Below are positions 12,024 through 25,346 of a DNA stretch of 64,000 bases, piece after piece; the first letter of the stretch is position 1, and each line of letters begins with the position of its first letter. Both the position numbers and the translations under genes were made by a program. The notes beneath the pieces are model-generated. The model saw only the letters and a list, made by a program, of their open reading frames with translations, did no database searches and was not told the DNA's origin. The stretch is from Hydractinia symbiolongicarpus (taxonomy: Eukaryota; Cnidaria; Hydrozoa; Anthoathecata; Hydractiniidae): positions 26,638,501 through 26,702,500 of the forward strand of contig NC_079886.1 of the NCBI RefSeq assembly GCF_029227915.1, written 5' to 3'.

Positions 12024-13646
12024 TTGGGAAATGAGTTTACTCCCTTTGTACTTTCTTTGTATACTTTTCACTGTACGGGCCAAGTCCGTGATATACGGAA
12101 AAGCGCGGGATTTCGTTTGCCGGCGATTAAACTCCTTTTATTCAGCGTCTCATCAAAAATGAAATCGTTTTTAAAAACTACAAGTCTCATGCGTTTTAGT
12201 GGTGAAAAAATAATTTAAAAAATCCTTTGGGAAATGAGTTTACTCCCTGGGTACTTTCTTTGTATACTTTTGACTATACGGGCCGAGTCCGGGATTTACG
12301 GGAAATTGCGGGTTTTCGTTTGCCGGCGATTAAACTCCTTTTATTCAGCGTCTCATCAAAAATGAAATGGTTTTTGAAAACTACAAGTCTTATGCGTTTT
12401 AGTGGTAATAAATTAATTTAAAAAATCGTTCGGGAAATGAGTTTACTCCCTGGGTATTTTCTTTGTATACATTTGACTATACGGGTCAAGCCCGGGATTT
12501 ACGGCAAATCGCGGGTTTTCGTGTACCGGCGATTAAACTCCTTTTATTCAGCGTCTCATCAAAAATGAAATCATTTTTGAAAACTACAAGTCTCATGCGT
12601 TTTAGTGGTGAAGAAATAATTCAAAAAATCGTTCGGGAAATGAGTTTACTCCCTGGGTATTTTCTTTGTATACATTTGACTATACGGGTCAAGCCCGGGA
12701 TTTACGGCAAATCGCGGGTTTTCGTTTGCCGGCGATTAAACTCCTTTTATTCAGCGTCTCATCAAAAATGAAATCATTTTTAAAAACTACAAGTCTCATG
12801 CGTTTCAGTGGTGAAAAAATAATTTAAAGAATCGTTCGGGAAATGAGTTTACTCCCTGGGTACTTTCTTTGTATACTTTTGACTATACGGGCCGAGTCCG
12901 GGATTTACGGGAAATTGCGGGTTTTCGTTTGCCGGCGATTAAACTCCTTTTATTCAGCGTCTCATCAAAAATGAAATCGTTTTTGAAAACTACAAGTCTT
13001 ATGCGTTTTAGTGGTAATAAATTAATTTAAAAAATCGTTCGGGAAATGAGTTTACTCCCAGTTTACTTTCTTTGTATACATTCCACTATACGGGTCAAGC
13101 CCGGGATTTACGGCAAATCGCGGGTTTTCGTGTACCGGCGATTAAACTCCTTTTATTCAGCGTCTCATCAAAAATGAAATCATTTTTGAAAACTACAAGT
13201 CTCATGCGTTTTAGTGGTGAAGAAATAATTCAAAAAATCGTTCGGGAAATGAGTTTACTCCTTGGGTATTTTCTTTGTATACATTTGACTATACGGGTCA
13301 AGCCCGGAATTTACGGCAAATCGCGGGTTTTCGTTTGCCGGCGATTAAACTCCTTTTATTCAGCGTCTCATCAAAAATGAAATCATTTTTAAAAACTACA
13401 AGTCTCATGCGTTTTAGTGGTGAAGAAATAATTTAAAAAATCGTTCGGGAAATGAGTTTACTCCCTGGGTATTTTCTTTGTATACATTCGACTATCCGGC
13501 CAAGCACGGGATTTACGGCAAATCGCGGGTTTTCGTTTGCCGGCGATTAAACTACTTTTATTCAGCGTCTCATCAAAAATGAAATCATTTTTGAAAACTA
13601 CAAGTCTCATGCGTTTCAGTGGTGAAAAAATAATTTAAAGAATCGT
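12024..13646 (+). repeat. Eight monomers present only in the right copy
   Basis: These 1,623 bp (eight monomers, 8 x 203 minus 1) separate two stretches that are adjacent in the left copy: 1463 matches 12023 and 1464 matches 13647. Either the right copy gained eight monomers or the left lost them. The block runs roughly H, D, P, P, D, T, P, C. Confidence 0.75.
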
Positions 13647-14920
13647 TCGGGAAATGAGTTTACTCCCTGGGTACTTTCTTTGTATACTTTTGACTATACG
13701 GGCTGAGTCCGGGATTTACGGGAAATTGCGGGTTTTCGTTTGCCGGCGATTAAACTCCTTTTATTCAGCGTCTCATCAAAAATGAAATCGTTTTTGAAAA
13801 CTACAAGTCTTATGCGTTTTAGTGGTAATAAATTAATTTAAAAAATCGTTCGGGAAATGAGTTTACTCCCAGTTTACTTTCTTTGTATACATTCCACTAT
13901 ACGGGTCAAGCCCGGGATTTACGGCAAATCGCGGGTTTTCGTTTGCCGGCGATTAAACGCCTTTTATACAGCGTCTCATCAAAAATGAAATCATTTTTGA
14001 AAACTACAAGTCTCATGCGTCTTAGTGGTGAAAAAATAATTTAAAGAATCGTTTGGGAAATGAGTTTACTCCCTGGGTACTTTCTTTGTATACTTTTCAC
14101 TGTACGGGCCGAGTCCGTGATATACGGAAAATCGCGGGTTTTCGTTTGCCGGCGATTAAACTCCTTTTATTCAGCGTCTCATCAAAAATGAAGTCATTTT
14201 TGAAAACTACAAGTATCATGCGTTTTAGTGGTGAAAAAATAATTTAAAGAATCGTTCGGGAATTGAGTTTACTCCCTGGGTACTTTCTTTGTATACTTTT
14301 GACTATACGGGCCGAGTCCGGGATTTACGGGAAATTGCGGGTTTTCGTTTGTCGGCGATTAAACTCCTTTTATTCAGCGTCTCATCAAAAATGAATTCGT
14401 TTTTGAACACTACAAGTCTTATGCGTTTTAGTGGTAAAAAATTAATTTAAAAAATCGTTCGGGAAATGAGTTTACTCCCTGGGTATTTTCTTTGTATACA
14501 TTTGACTATACGGGTCAAGCCCGGGATTTACGGCAAATCGCGGGTTTTCGTTTGCCGGCGATTAAACTCCTTTTATTCAGCGTCTCATCAAAAATGAAAT
14601 CATTTTTGAAAACTACAAGTCTCATGCGTTTTAGTGGTGAAGAAATAATTTAAAAAATCGTTCGGGAAATGAGTTTACTCCCTGGGTATTTTCTTTTGTA
14701 TACATTCGACTATACGGGTCAAGCCCGGGATTTACGGCAAATCGCGGGTTTTCGTTTGCCGGCGATTAAACTCCTTTTATTCAGCGTCTCATCAAAATTG
14801 AAATCATTTTTGAAAACTACCAGTCTCATGCGTTTTAGTGGTGAAAAAATAATTTAAAGAATCGTTCGGGAAATGAGTTTACTCCCTGGGTACTTTCTTT
14901 GTATACTTTTGACTATACGG
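13647..14920 (+). repeat. Left domain to block A transition
   Basis: Satellite only. 13647 to about 14250 matches 1464 to about 2070 at offset 12,183 (GGTAATAAATT, CATTCCACTATACGGG, then an H monomer with a TTTGGGAAATG start). After that come D, P and a C'/T hybrid near 14662 (TTTTGTATAC with GGGTCAAGCCCGGGATT). No other sequence is present. Confidence 0.85.
14459..14661 (+). repeat. Class P monomer
   Basis: A 203-bp monomer with CTGGGTATTTTC (as in C) joined to ACATTTGACTATACGGGTC and AAGCCCGGGATTTACGGC (as in T), ending in GGTGAAGAAATAATTT. It is confined mainly to the left 15 kb. Its make-up looks like an old C/T recombinant that was then amplified; that origin is inference. Confidence 0.78.
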
Positions 14921-17900
14921 GCCGAGTACGGGATTTACGGGAAATTGCGGGTTTTTGTTTGCCGGCGATTAAACTCCTTTTATTCAGCGTCTCATCAAAA
15001 ATGAAATCGTTTTTGAAAACTACAAGTCTTATGCGTTTTAGTGGTAAAAAATTAATTTAAAAAATCGTTCGGGAAATGAGTTTACTCCCAGTTTACTTTC
15101 TTTGTATACATTCCACTATACGGGTCAAGCCCGGGATTTACGGAAAATCAGGGGTTTTCGTTTGCCGGCGATTAAACTCCTTTTATTCAGCGTCTCATCA
15201 AAAATGAAGTCATTTTTGAAAAATACAAGTATCATGCGTTTTAGTGGTGAAAAAATAATTTAAAGAATCGTTCGGGAAATGAGTTTACTCCCTGGGTACT
15301 TTCTTTGTATACTTTTAACTATACGGGTTGAGTCCGGGATTTACGGGAAATTGCGGGTTTTCGTTTGCCGGCGATTAAACTCCTTTTATTCAGCGTCTCA
15401 TCAAAAATGAAATCCTTTTTGAAAACTACAAGTCTCATGCGTTTTAGTGGTGAAGAAATAATTTAAAAAATCGTTCGGGAAATGAGTTTACTCCCTGGGT
15501 ATTTTCTTTTGTATACATTAGACTATCCGGCCAAGCCCGGGAATTTACGGCAAATCGCGGGTTTTTGTTTGCCGGCGATTAAACTCCTTTTATTCAGCGT
15601 CTCATCAAAATTGAAATCATTTTTGAAAACTACAAGTCTCATGCGTTTTAGTGGTGAAAAAATAATTTAAAGAATCGTTCGGGAAATGAGTTTACTCCCT
15701 GGGTACTTTCTTTGTATACTTTTGACTATACGGGCCGAGTACGGGATTTACGGGAAATTGCGGGTTTTTGTTTGCCGGCGATTAAACTCCTTTTATTCAG
15801 CGTCTCATCAAAAATGAAATCGTTTTTGAAAACTACAAGTCTTATGCGTTTTAGTGGTAAAAAATTAATTTAAAAAATCGTTCGGGAAATGAGTTTACTC
15901 CCAGTTTACTTTCTTTGTATACATTCCACTATACGGGTCAAGCCCGGGATTTACGGAAAATCGCGGGTTTTCGTTTACCGGCGATTAAACTCCTTTTATT
16001 CAGCGTCTCATCAAAAATGAAGTCATTTTTGAAAACTACAAGTATCATGCGTTTTAGTGGTGAAAAAATAATTTAAAGAATCGTTCGGGAAATGAGTTTA
16101 CTCCCTGGGTACTTTCTTTGTATACATTTGACTATACGCGCCGAGTCCGGGATTTACGGGAAATTGTGGGTTTTCGTTTGCCGGCGATTAAACTCCTTTT
16201 ATTCAGCGTCTCATCAAAAATGAAATCGTTTTTGAAAACTACAAGTCTTATGCGTTTTAGTGGTAAAAAATTAATTTAAAAAATCGTTCGGGAAATGAGT
16301 TTACTCCCAGTTTACTTTCTTTGTATACATTCGACTATACGGGCCAAGCCCGGGATTTACGGCAAATCGCAAGTTTTCGTTTGCCGGCGATTAAACTCCT
16401 TTTATACAGCGTCTCATCAAAAATGAAATCGTTTTTGAAAACTACAAGTCTCATGCGTTTTAGTGGTGAAAAAATAATTTAAAGAATCGTTTGGGAAATG
16501 AGTTTACTCCCTGGGTACTTTCTTTGTATACTTTTCACTGTACGGGCCGAGTCCGTGATATACGCAAAATCGCGGGTTTTCGTTTGGCGGCGATTAAACT
16601 CCTTTTATTCAGCGTCTCATCAAAAATGAAATCATTTTTGAAAACTACAAGTCTCATGCGTTTTAGTGGTGAAAAAATAATTTAAAGAATCGTTCGGGAA
16701 ATGAGTTTACTCCCTGGGTACTTTCTTTGTATACTTTTGACTATACGGGCCGAGTCCGGGATTTACGGGAAATTGCGGGTTTTCGTTTGCCGGCGATTAA
16801 ACTCCTTTTATTCAGCGTCTCATCAAAAATGAAATCATTTTTAGAAACTACAAGTCTCATGCGTTTTAGTGGTGAAAAAATAATTTAATGAATCGTTCGG
16901 GAAATGAGTTTACTCCCTGCGTACTTTCTTTGTATACTTTTGACTATACGGGCCGAGTCCGGGATTTACGGGAAATTGCGGGTTTTCGTTTGCCGGCGAT
17001 TAAACTCCTTTTATTCAGCGTCTCATCAAAAATGAAATCGTTTTTAAAAACTACAAGTCTTATGCGTTTTAGTGGTAAAAAATTAATTTAAAAAATCGTT
17101 CGGGAAATGAGTTTACTCCCAGTTTACTTTCTTTGTATACATTCGACTATACGGGTCAAGCCCGGAATTTACAGCAAATCGCAAGTTGTCGTTTGCCGGC
17201 GATTGAACTTCTTTTATACAGCGTCTCATCAAAAATGAAATAATTTTTGAAAACTACAAGTCTCATGCGTTTTAGTGGTGAAAAAATAATTTAAAGAATC
17301 GTTTGGGAAATGAGTTTACTCCCTGGGTACTTTCTTTGTATACTTTTCACTGTACGGGCCGAGTCCGTGATATACGGAAAATCGCAGGTTTTCGTTTGCC
17401 GGCGATTAAACTCCTTTTATTCAGCGTCTCATCAAAAATGAAATCATTTTTGAAAACTACAAGTCTCATGCGTTTTAGTGGTGAAAAAATAATTTAAAGA
17501 ATCGTTCGGGAAATGAGTTTACTCCCTGGGTACTTTCTTTGTATACTTTTGACTATACGGTCCGAGTCCGGGATTTACGGGAAATTGCGAGTTTTCGTTT
17601 GCCGGCGATTAAACTCCTTTTATTCAGCGTCTCATCAAAAATGAAATCGTTTTTGAAAACTACAAGTCTTATACGTTTTAGTGGTAAAAATTTAATTTAA
17701 AAAATCGTTCGAGAAATAAGTTTACTCCCAGTTTACTTTCTTTGTATACATTTGACTATACGGGTCAAGCCCGGGATTTACGGCAAATTGCGGGTTTTCG
17801 TTTGCCGGCGATTAAACTCCTTTTATTCAGCGTCTCATCAAAAACAAAATCATTTTTGAAAACTACAAGTCTCATGCGTTTTAGTGGTGAAAAAATAATT

Positions 17901-19534
17901 TAAAGAATCGTTTGGGAAATGAGTTTACTCCCTGGGTACTTTCTTTGTATACTTTTCACTGTACGGGCCGAGTCCGTGATATACGGAAAATCGCGGGATT
18001 TCGTTTGCCGGCGATTAAACTCCTTTTATTCAGCGTCTCATCAAAAACGAAATCATTTTTGAAAACTACAAGTCTCATGCGTTTTAGTGGTGAAAAAATA
18101 ATTTAAAGAATCGTTTGAGAAATGAGCTTACTCCCTGGGTACTTTCTTTGTATAATTTTCACTGTACGGGCCGAGTCCGTCATATGCGGAAAATCGCAAG
18201 TTTTCGTTTGCCGGCGATTAAACTCCTTTTATTCAGCGTCTCATCAAGAATGAAATCATTTTTGAAAACTAAAAGTCTCATGCGTTTTAGTGGTGAAAAA
18301 ATAAATTAAAGAATCGTTCGGGAAATGAGTTTACTCCCTGGGTACTTTCTTTGTATACTTTTGACTATACGGGCCGAGTCCGGGATTTTCGGGAAATTGC
18401 GGGTTTTCGTTTGCCGGCGATTAAACTCCTTTTATTCAGCGTCTCATCAAAAATGAAATCATTTTTGAAAACTACAAGTCTCATGCCTTTTTGTGGTGAA
18501 GAAATAATTCAAAAAATCGTTTGGCAAATGAGTTTACTCCCTGGGTACTTTCTTTGTATACTTTTCACTGTACGGGCCGAGTCCGTGATATACGGAAAAT
18601 CGCGAGATTTCGTTTGCCGGCGATTAAACTCCTTTTATTCATCGTCTATTCAAAAATGAAATCATTTTTGAAAACTACAAGTCTCATGCGTTTTAGTGGT
18701 GAAAAAATAATTTAAAGAATCGTTTGGGAAATGAGTTTACTCCCTGGGTACTTTCCATGTATACTTTTCACTGTACGGGCCGAGTCCGTGATATACGGAA
18801 AATCGCAGGTTTTCGTTTGCCGGCAATTAAACTCCTTTTATTCAGCGTCTCATCAAAAATGAAATCATTTTTGAAAACTACAAGTCTCATGCGTTTTAGT
18901 GGTGAAAAAATAATTTAAAGAATCGTTCGGGAAATGAGTTTACTCCCTGGGTACTTTCTTTGTATACTTTTGACTATACGGGCCGAGTCCGGGATTTACG
19001 GGAAATTGCGAGTTTTCGTTTGCCGGCGATTAAACTCCTTTTATTCAGCGTCTCATCAAAAATGAAATCGTTTTTGAAAACTACAAGTCTTATACGTTTT
19101 AGTGGTAAAAATTTAATTTAAAAAATCGTTCGAGAAATAAGTTTACTCCCAGTTTACTTTCTTTGTATACATTTGACTATACGGGTCAAGCCCGGGATTT
19201 ACGGCAAATCGCGGGTTTTCGTTTGCCGGCGATTAAACTCCTTTTATTCAGCGTCTCATCAAAAATGAAATCATTTTTGAAAACTACAAGTCTCGTGCGT
19301 TTTAGTGGTGAAGAAATAATTTAAAAAATCGTTTGGCAAATGAGTTTACTCAATGGGAATTTTCTTTGTATACATTCGACTATACGGCCAAGCCCGGGAT
19401 TTACGGGAAATCGCGGGTTTTCGTTTGCCGGCGATTAAACTCCTTTTATTCAGCGTCTCATCAAAAACGAAATCATTTTTGAAAACTACAAGTCTCATGC
19501 GTTTTAGTGGTGAAAAAATAATTTAAAGAATCGT

Positions 19535-19940
19535 TTGGGAAATGAGTTTACTCCCTGGGTACTTTCTTTGTATACTTTTCACTGTACGGGCCGAGTCCGT
19601 GATATACGGAAAATCGCAGGATTTCGTTTGCCGGCGATTAAATTCCTTTTATTCAGCGTCTCATCAAAAACGAAATCATTTTTGAAAACTACAAGTCTCA
19701 TGCGTTTTAGTGGTGAAAAAATAATTTAAAGAATCGTTTGGGAAATGAGTTTACTCCCTGGGTACTTTCTTTGTATACTTTTCACTGTACGGGCCGAGTC
19801 CGTGATATACGGAAAATCGCAGGATTTCGTTTGCCGGCGATTAAATTCCTTTTATTCAGCGTCTCATCAAAAACGAAATCATTTTTGAAAACTACAAGTC
19901 TCATGCGTTTTAGTGGTGAAAAAATAATTTAAAGAATCGT
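19535..19940 (+). repeat. Single-monomer tandem duplication
   Basis: Two adjacent H copies (19535-19737 and 19738-19940) look identical and share GCGATTAAATTCC, a variant of AAACTCC not found in the block B counterpart near 33464. The private change therefore arose in A and was then duplicated, making this one of the youngest events in the window. Confidence 0.88.
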
Positions 19941-20143
19941 TTGAGAAATGAGTTTACTCCCTGGGTACTTTCTTTGTATACTTTTCACTGTACGGGCCGA
20001 GTCCGTGATATACGGAAAATCGCAGGTTTTCGTTTGCCGGCGATTAAACTCCTTTTATTCAGCGTCTCATCAAGAATGAAATCATTTTTGAAAACTACAA
20101 GTCTCATGCGTTTTAGTGGTGAAAAAATAATTTAAAGAATCGT

Positions 20144-20346
20144 TTGAGAAATGAGTTTACTCCCTGGGTACTTTCTTTGTATACTTTTCACTGTACGGGC
20201 CGAGTCCGTGATATACGGAAAATCGCAGGTTTTCGTTTGCCGGCGATTAAACTCCTTTTATTCAGCGTCTCATCAAGAATGAAATCATTTTTGAAAACTA
20301 AAAGTCTCATGCGTTTTAGTGGTGAAAAAATAATTTAAAGAATCGT
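20144..20346 (+). repeat. Class R monomer (H relative)
   Basis: An H-like 203-bp monomer with TTTGAGAAATG in place of TTTGGGAAATG, CGCAGGTTTTCG in place of CGCGGGATTTCG, CATCAAGAATG in place of CATCAAAAACG, and often ACTAAAAG in place of ACTACAAG. R copies cluster in 19.9-22.7 kb and in the matching 33.7-36.4 kb, usually next to H copies carrying CAAAAACG. This makes local 2-mer and 3-mer repeats. Confidence 0.88.
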
Positions 20347-21360
20347 TTGGGAAATGAGTTTACTCCCTGGGTACTTTCTTTGTATACTTTTCACTGTACG
20401 GGCCGAGTCCGTGATATACGGAAAATCGCGGGATTTCGTTTGCCGGCGATTAAACTCCTTTTATTCAGCGTCTCATCAAAAACGAAATCATTTTTGAAAA
20501 CTACAAGTCTCATGCGTTTTAGTGGTGAAAAAATAATTTAAAGAATCGTTTGAGAAATGAGTTTACTCCCTGGGTACTTTCTTTGTATACTTTTCACTGT
20601 ACGGGCCGAGTCCGTGATATACGGAAAATCGCAGGTTTTCGTTTGCCGGCGATTAAACTCCTTTTATTCAGCGTCTCATCAAGAATGAAATCATTTTTGA
20701 AAACTAAAAGTCTCATGCGTTTTAGTGGTGAAAAAATAAATTAAAGAATCGTTCGGGAAATGAGTTTACTTCCTGGGTACTTTCTTTGTATACTTTTGAC
20801 TATACGGGCCGAGTCCGGGATTTACGGGAAATTGCGGGTTTTCGTTTGCCGGCGATTAAACTCCTTTTATTCAGCGTCTCATCAAAAATGAAATCATTTT
20901 TGAAAACTACAAGTCTCATGCCTTTTAGTGGTGAAGAAATAATTCAAAAAATCGTTTGGCAAATGAGTTTACTCCCTGGGAATTTTCTTTGTATACATTC
21001 GACTATGCGGCCAAGCCCGGGATTTACGGGAAATCGCGGGTTTTCGTTTGCCGGCGATTAAACTCCTTTTATTTAGCGTCTCATCAAAAACGAAATCATT
21101 TTTGAAAACTACAAGTCTCATGCGTTTTAGTGGTGAAAAAATAATTTAAAGAATCGTTTGGGAAATGAGTTTACTCCCTGGGTACTTTCTTTGTATACTT
21201 TTCACTGTACGGGCCGAGTCCGTGATATACGGAAAATCGCGAGATTTCGTTTGCCGGCGATTAAACTCCATTTATTCAGCGTCTCATCAAAAACGAAATC
21301 ATTTTTGAAAACTACAAGTCTCATGCGTTTTGGTGGTGAAAAAATAATTTAAAGAATCGT

Positions 21361-21693
21361 TTGGGAAATGAGTTTACTCCCTGGGTACTTTCTTTGTATA
21401 CTTTTCACTGTACGGGCCGAGTCCGTGATATACGTAAAAATCGCGAGATTTCGTTTGCCGGCGATTAACCTCCATTTATTCAGCGTCTCATCAAGAATGA
21501 AATCATTTTTGAAAACTACAAGTCTCATGCGTTTTCACTGTACGGGCCGAGTCCGTGATATACGGAAAATCGCAGGTTTTCGTTTGCCGGCGATTAAACT
21601 CCTTTTATTCAGCGTCTCATCAAGAATGAAATCATTTTTGAAAACTAAAAGTCTCATGCGTTTTAGTGGTGAAAAAATAATTTAAAGAATCGT
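21361..21693 (+). repeat. Fused monomer pair with 74-bp deletion (block A)
   Basis: Two monomers occupy 333 bp instead of 406. At 21532-21535, GCGTTTT is followed directly by CACTGTACGG, so 74 bp (from AGTGGTG through GTATACTTTT) are missing. Both ends of the missing piece carry TTTT, consistent with a microhomology deletion. A 1-bp insertion (TACGTAAAAATCG) lies upstream. The deletion lengthens an open frame to 105 codons by chance. Confidence 0.9.
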
Positions 21694-22911
21694 TTGAGAA
21701 ATGAGTTTACTCCCTGGGTACTTTCTTTGTATACTTTTCACTGTACGGGCCGAGTCCGTGATATACGGAAAATCGCAGGTTTTCGTTTGCCGGCGATTAA
21801 ACTCCTTTTATTCAGCGTCTCATCAAGAATGAAATCATTTTTGAAAACTAAAAGTCTCATGCGTTTTAGTGGTGAAAAAATAATTTAAAGAATCGTTTGG
21901 GAAATGAGTTTACTCCCTGGGTACTTTCTTTGTATACTTTTCACTGTACGGGCCGAGTCCGTGATATACGGAAAATCGCGGGATTTCGTTTGCCGGCGAT
22001 TAAACTCCTTTTATTCAGCGTCTCATCAAAAACGAAATCATTTTTGAAAACTACAAGTCTCATGCGTTTTAGTGGTGAAAAAATAATTTAAAGAATCGTT
22101 TGAGAAATGAGTTTACTCCCTGGGTACTTTCTTTGTATACTTTTCACTGTACGGGCCGAGTCCGTGATATACGGAAAATCGCAGGTTTTCGTTTGCCGGC
22201 GATTAAACTCCTTTTATTCAGCGTCTCATCAAGAATGAAATCATTTTTGAAAACTAAAAGTCTCATGCGTTTTAGTGGTGAAAAAATAATTTAAAGAATC
22301 GTTTGGGAAATGAGTTTACTCCCTGGGTACTTTCTTTGTATACTTTTCACTGTACGGGCCGAGTCCGTGATATACGGAAAATCGCGGGATTTCGTTTGCC
22401 GGCGATTAAACTCCTTTTATTCAGCGTCTCATCAAAAACGAAATCATTTTTGAAAACTACAAGTCTCATGCGTTTTAGTGGTGAAAAAATAATTTAAAGA
22501 ATCGTTTGAGAAATGAGTTTACTCCCTGGGTACTTTCTTTGTATACTTTTCACTGTACGGGCCGAGTCCGTGATATACGGAAAATCGCAGGTTTTCGTTT
22601 GCCGGCGATTAAACTCCTTTTATTCAGCGTCTCATCAAGAATGAAATCATTTTTGAAAACTAAAAGTCTCATGCGTTTTAGTGGTGAAAAAATAAATTAA
22701 AGAATCGTTCGGGAAATGAGTTTACTCCCTGGGTACTTTCTTTGTATACTTTTGACTATACGGGCCGAGTCAGGGATTTACGGGAAATTGCGGGTTTTCG
22801 TTTGCCGGCGATTAAACTCCTTTTATTCAGCGTCTCATCAAAAATGAAATCATTTTTGAAAACTACAAGTCTCATGCCTTTTAGTGGTGAAGAAATAATT
22901 CAAAAAATCGT

Positions 22912-23114
22912 TTGGCAAATGAGTTTACTCCCTGGGAATTTTCTTTGTATACATTCGACTATACGGGCCGAGTCCGGGATTTACGGGAAATTGCGGGTTT
23001 TCGTTTGCCGGCGATTAAACTCCTTTTATTCAGCGTCTCATCAAAAATGAAATCATTTTTGAAAACTACAAGTCTCATGCCTTTTAGTGGTGAAGAAATA
23101 ATTCAAAAAATCGT
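22912..23114 (+). repeat. C/D hybrid monomer, block A only
   Basis: The 5' part is C-like (TTTGGCAAATG, CTGGGAATTTTC, ACATTCGACTATACGG) and the 3' part is D-like (GCCGAGTCCGGGATT, AATTGCGGG). It accounts for one monomer that block B lacks at this point (offset change 13,726 to 13,523). Confidence 0.8.
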
Positions 23115-25346
23115 TTGGCAAATGAGTTTACTCCCTGGGAATTTTCTTTGTATACATTCGACTATGCGGCCAAGCCCGGGATTTACGGGAAATCGCGGGT
23201 TTTCGTTTGCCGGCGATTAAACTCCTTTTATTTAGCGTCTCATCAAAAACGAAATCATTTTTGAAAACTACAAGTCTCATGCGTTTTAGTGGTGAAAAAA
23301 TAATTTAAAGAATCGTTTGGGAAATGAGTTTACTCCCTGGGTACTTTCTTTGTATACTTTTCACTGTACGGGCCGAGTCCGTGATATACGGAAAATCGCG
23401 AGATTTCGTTTGCCGGCGATTAAACTCCATTTATTCAGCGTCTCATCAAAAACGAAATCATTTTTGAAAACTACAAGTCTCATGCGTTTTGGTGGTGAAA
23501 AAATAATTTAAAGAATCGTTTGGGAAATGAGTTTACTCCCTGGGTACTTTCTTTGTATACTTTTCACTGTACGGGCCGAGTCCGTGATATACGGAAAATC
23601 GCGAGATTTCGTTTGCCGGCGATTAAACTCCATTTATTCAGCGTCTCATCAAGAATGAAATCATTTTTGAAAACTACAAGTCTCATGCGTTTTAGTGGTG
23701 AAAAAATAATTTAAAGAATCGTTCGGGAAATGAGTTTACTCCCTGGGTACTTTCTTTGTAAACTTTTGACTATACGGGCCGAGTCCCGGATTTACGGGAA
23801 ATTGCGGGTTTTCGTTTGCCGGCGATTAAACTCCTTTTATTCAGCGTCTCATCAAAAATAAAATCGTTTTTGAAAACTACAAGTCTTATGCGTTTTAGTG
23901 GTAAAAAATTAATTTAAAAAATCGTTCGGGAAATGAGTTTACTCCCAGTTTACTTTCTTTGTATACATTTGACTATACGGGTCAAGCCCGGGATTTACGG
24001 CAAATCGCGGGTTTTCGTTTGCCGGCGATTAAACTCCTTTTATTCAGCGTCTCATCAAAAATGAAATCATTTTTGAAAACTACAAGTCTCATGCGTTTTA
24101 GTGGTAAAAAATTAATTTAAAAAATCGTTCGGGAAATGAGCTTACTCCCAGTTTACTTTCTTTGTATACATTCGACTATACGGGTCAAGCCCGGAATTTA
24201 CGGCAAATCGCAAGTTTTCGTTTGCCGGCGATTAAACTTCTTTTATACAGCGTCTCATCAAAAATGAAATAATTTTTGAAAACTACAAGTCTCATGCGTT
24301 TTAGTGGTGAAAAAATAATTTAAAGAATCCTTTGGGAAATGAGTTTACCCCCTGGGTACTTTCTTTGTATACTTTTCACTGTACGGGCCGAGTCCGTGAT
24401 ATACGGAAAATCGCGGGTTTTCGTTTGCCGGCGATTAAACTCCTTTTATTCAGCGTCTCATCAAAAACGAAATCATTTTTAAAAACTACAAGTCTCATGC
24501 GTTTTAGTGGTGAAAAAATAATTTAAAGAATCGTTTGGGAAATGAGTTTACTCCCTGGGTACTTTCTTTGTATACTTTTCACTGTACGGGCCGAGTCCGT
24601 GATATACGGAAAATCGCGGGATTTCGTTTGCCGGCGATTAAACTCCTTTTATTCAGCGTCTCATCAAAAACGAAATCATTTTTGAAAACTCCAAGTCTCA
24701 TGCGTTTTAGTGGTGAAAAAATAATTTAAAGAATCGTTTAGGAAATGAGTTTACTCACTGGGTACTTTCTTTGTATACTTTTTACTGTACGGGCCGAGTC
24801 CGTGATATACGGAAAATCGCAGGATTTCGTTTGCCGGCGATTAAACTCCTTTTATTCAGCGTCTCATCAAGAATGAAATCATTTTTGAAAACTACAAGTC
24901 TCATGCGTTTTAGTGGTGAAAAATTAATTTAAAGAATCGTTTGGGAAGTGAGTTAACTCCCTGGGTACTTTCTTTGTATACTTTTGACTATACGGGCTGA
25001 GTCCGGGATTTACGGGAAATTGCGGGTTTTCGTTTGCCGGCGATTAAACTCCTTTTATTCAGCGTCTCATCAAAAATGAAATCGTTTCTGAAAACTACAT
25101 GTCTTATGTGTTTTAGTGGTAAAAAATTAATTTAAAAAATCGTTCGGGAAATGAGTTTACTCCCAGTTTACTTTCTTTGTATACATTTGACTATACGGGT
25201 CAAGCCCGGGATTTACGGCAAATCGCGGGTTTTCGTTTGCTGGCGATTAAACTCCGTTTATTCAGCGTCTCATCAAAAATGAAATCATTTTTGAAAACTA
25301 CAAGTCTCATGTGTTTTAGTGGTGAAGAAATAATTTAAAAAATCGT

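Larger units (their letters stand above)
19941..22708 (+). repeat. H/R alternating zone, block A
   Basis: Runs of R and H monomers (H with CAAAAACG), including R-H dimers at 21694-22099 and 22100-22505. They are interrupted by a D-C-H-type stretch at about 20754-21360 and by the fused 333-bp pair at 21361-21693. Three of these monomers are absent from block B. Some copies end GAAAAAATAAATTAAAG instead of AATAATTTAAAG, always next to a D monomer (20740, 22696). Confidence 0.83.

Noticed and set aside
19535-19729. Repeated 64-codon open frame beginning NEFTPWVLSLYTF after a TTG start, as a possible small protein family
   Set aside because: It needs a non-ATG start, recurs in every H or R monomer, shifts frame from one monomer to the next, and is lost whenever TTTGGG reads TTCGGG. 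It has no recognisable domain, and its pattern follows satellite class variation.
21368-21685. 105-codon frame as a fusion gene
   Set aside because: It is produced by the 74-bp deletion that joins two monomers; the same by-product is at 35703-36020.
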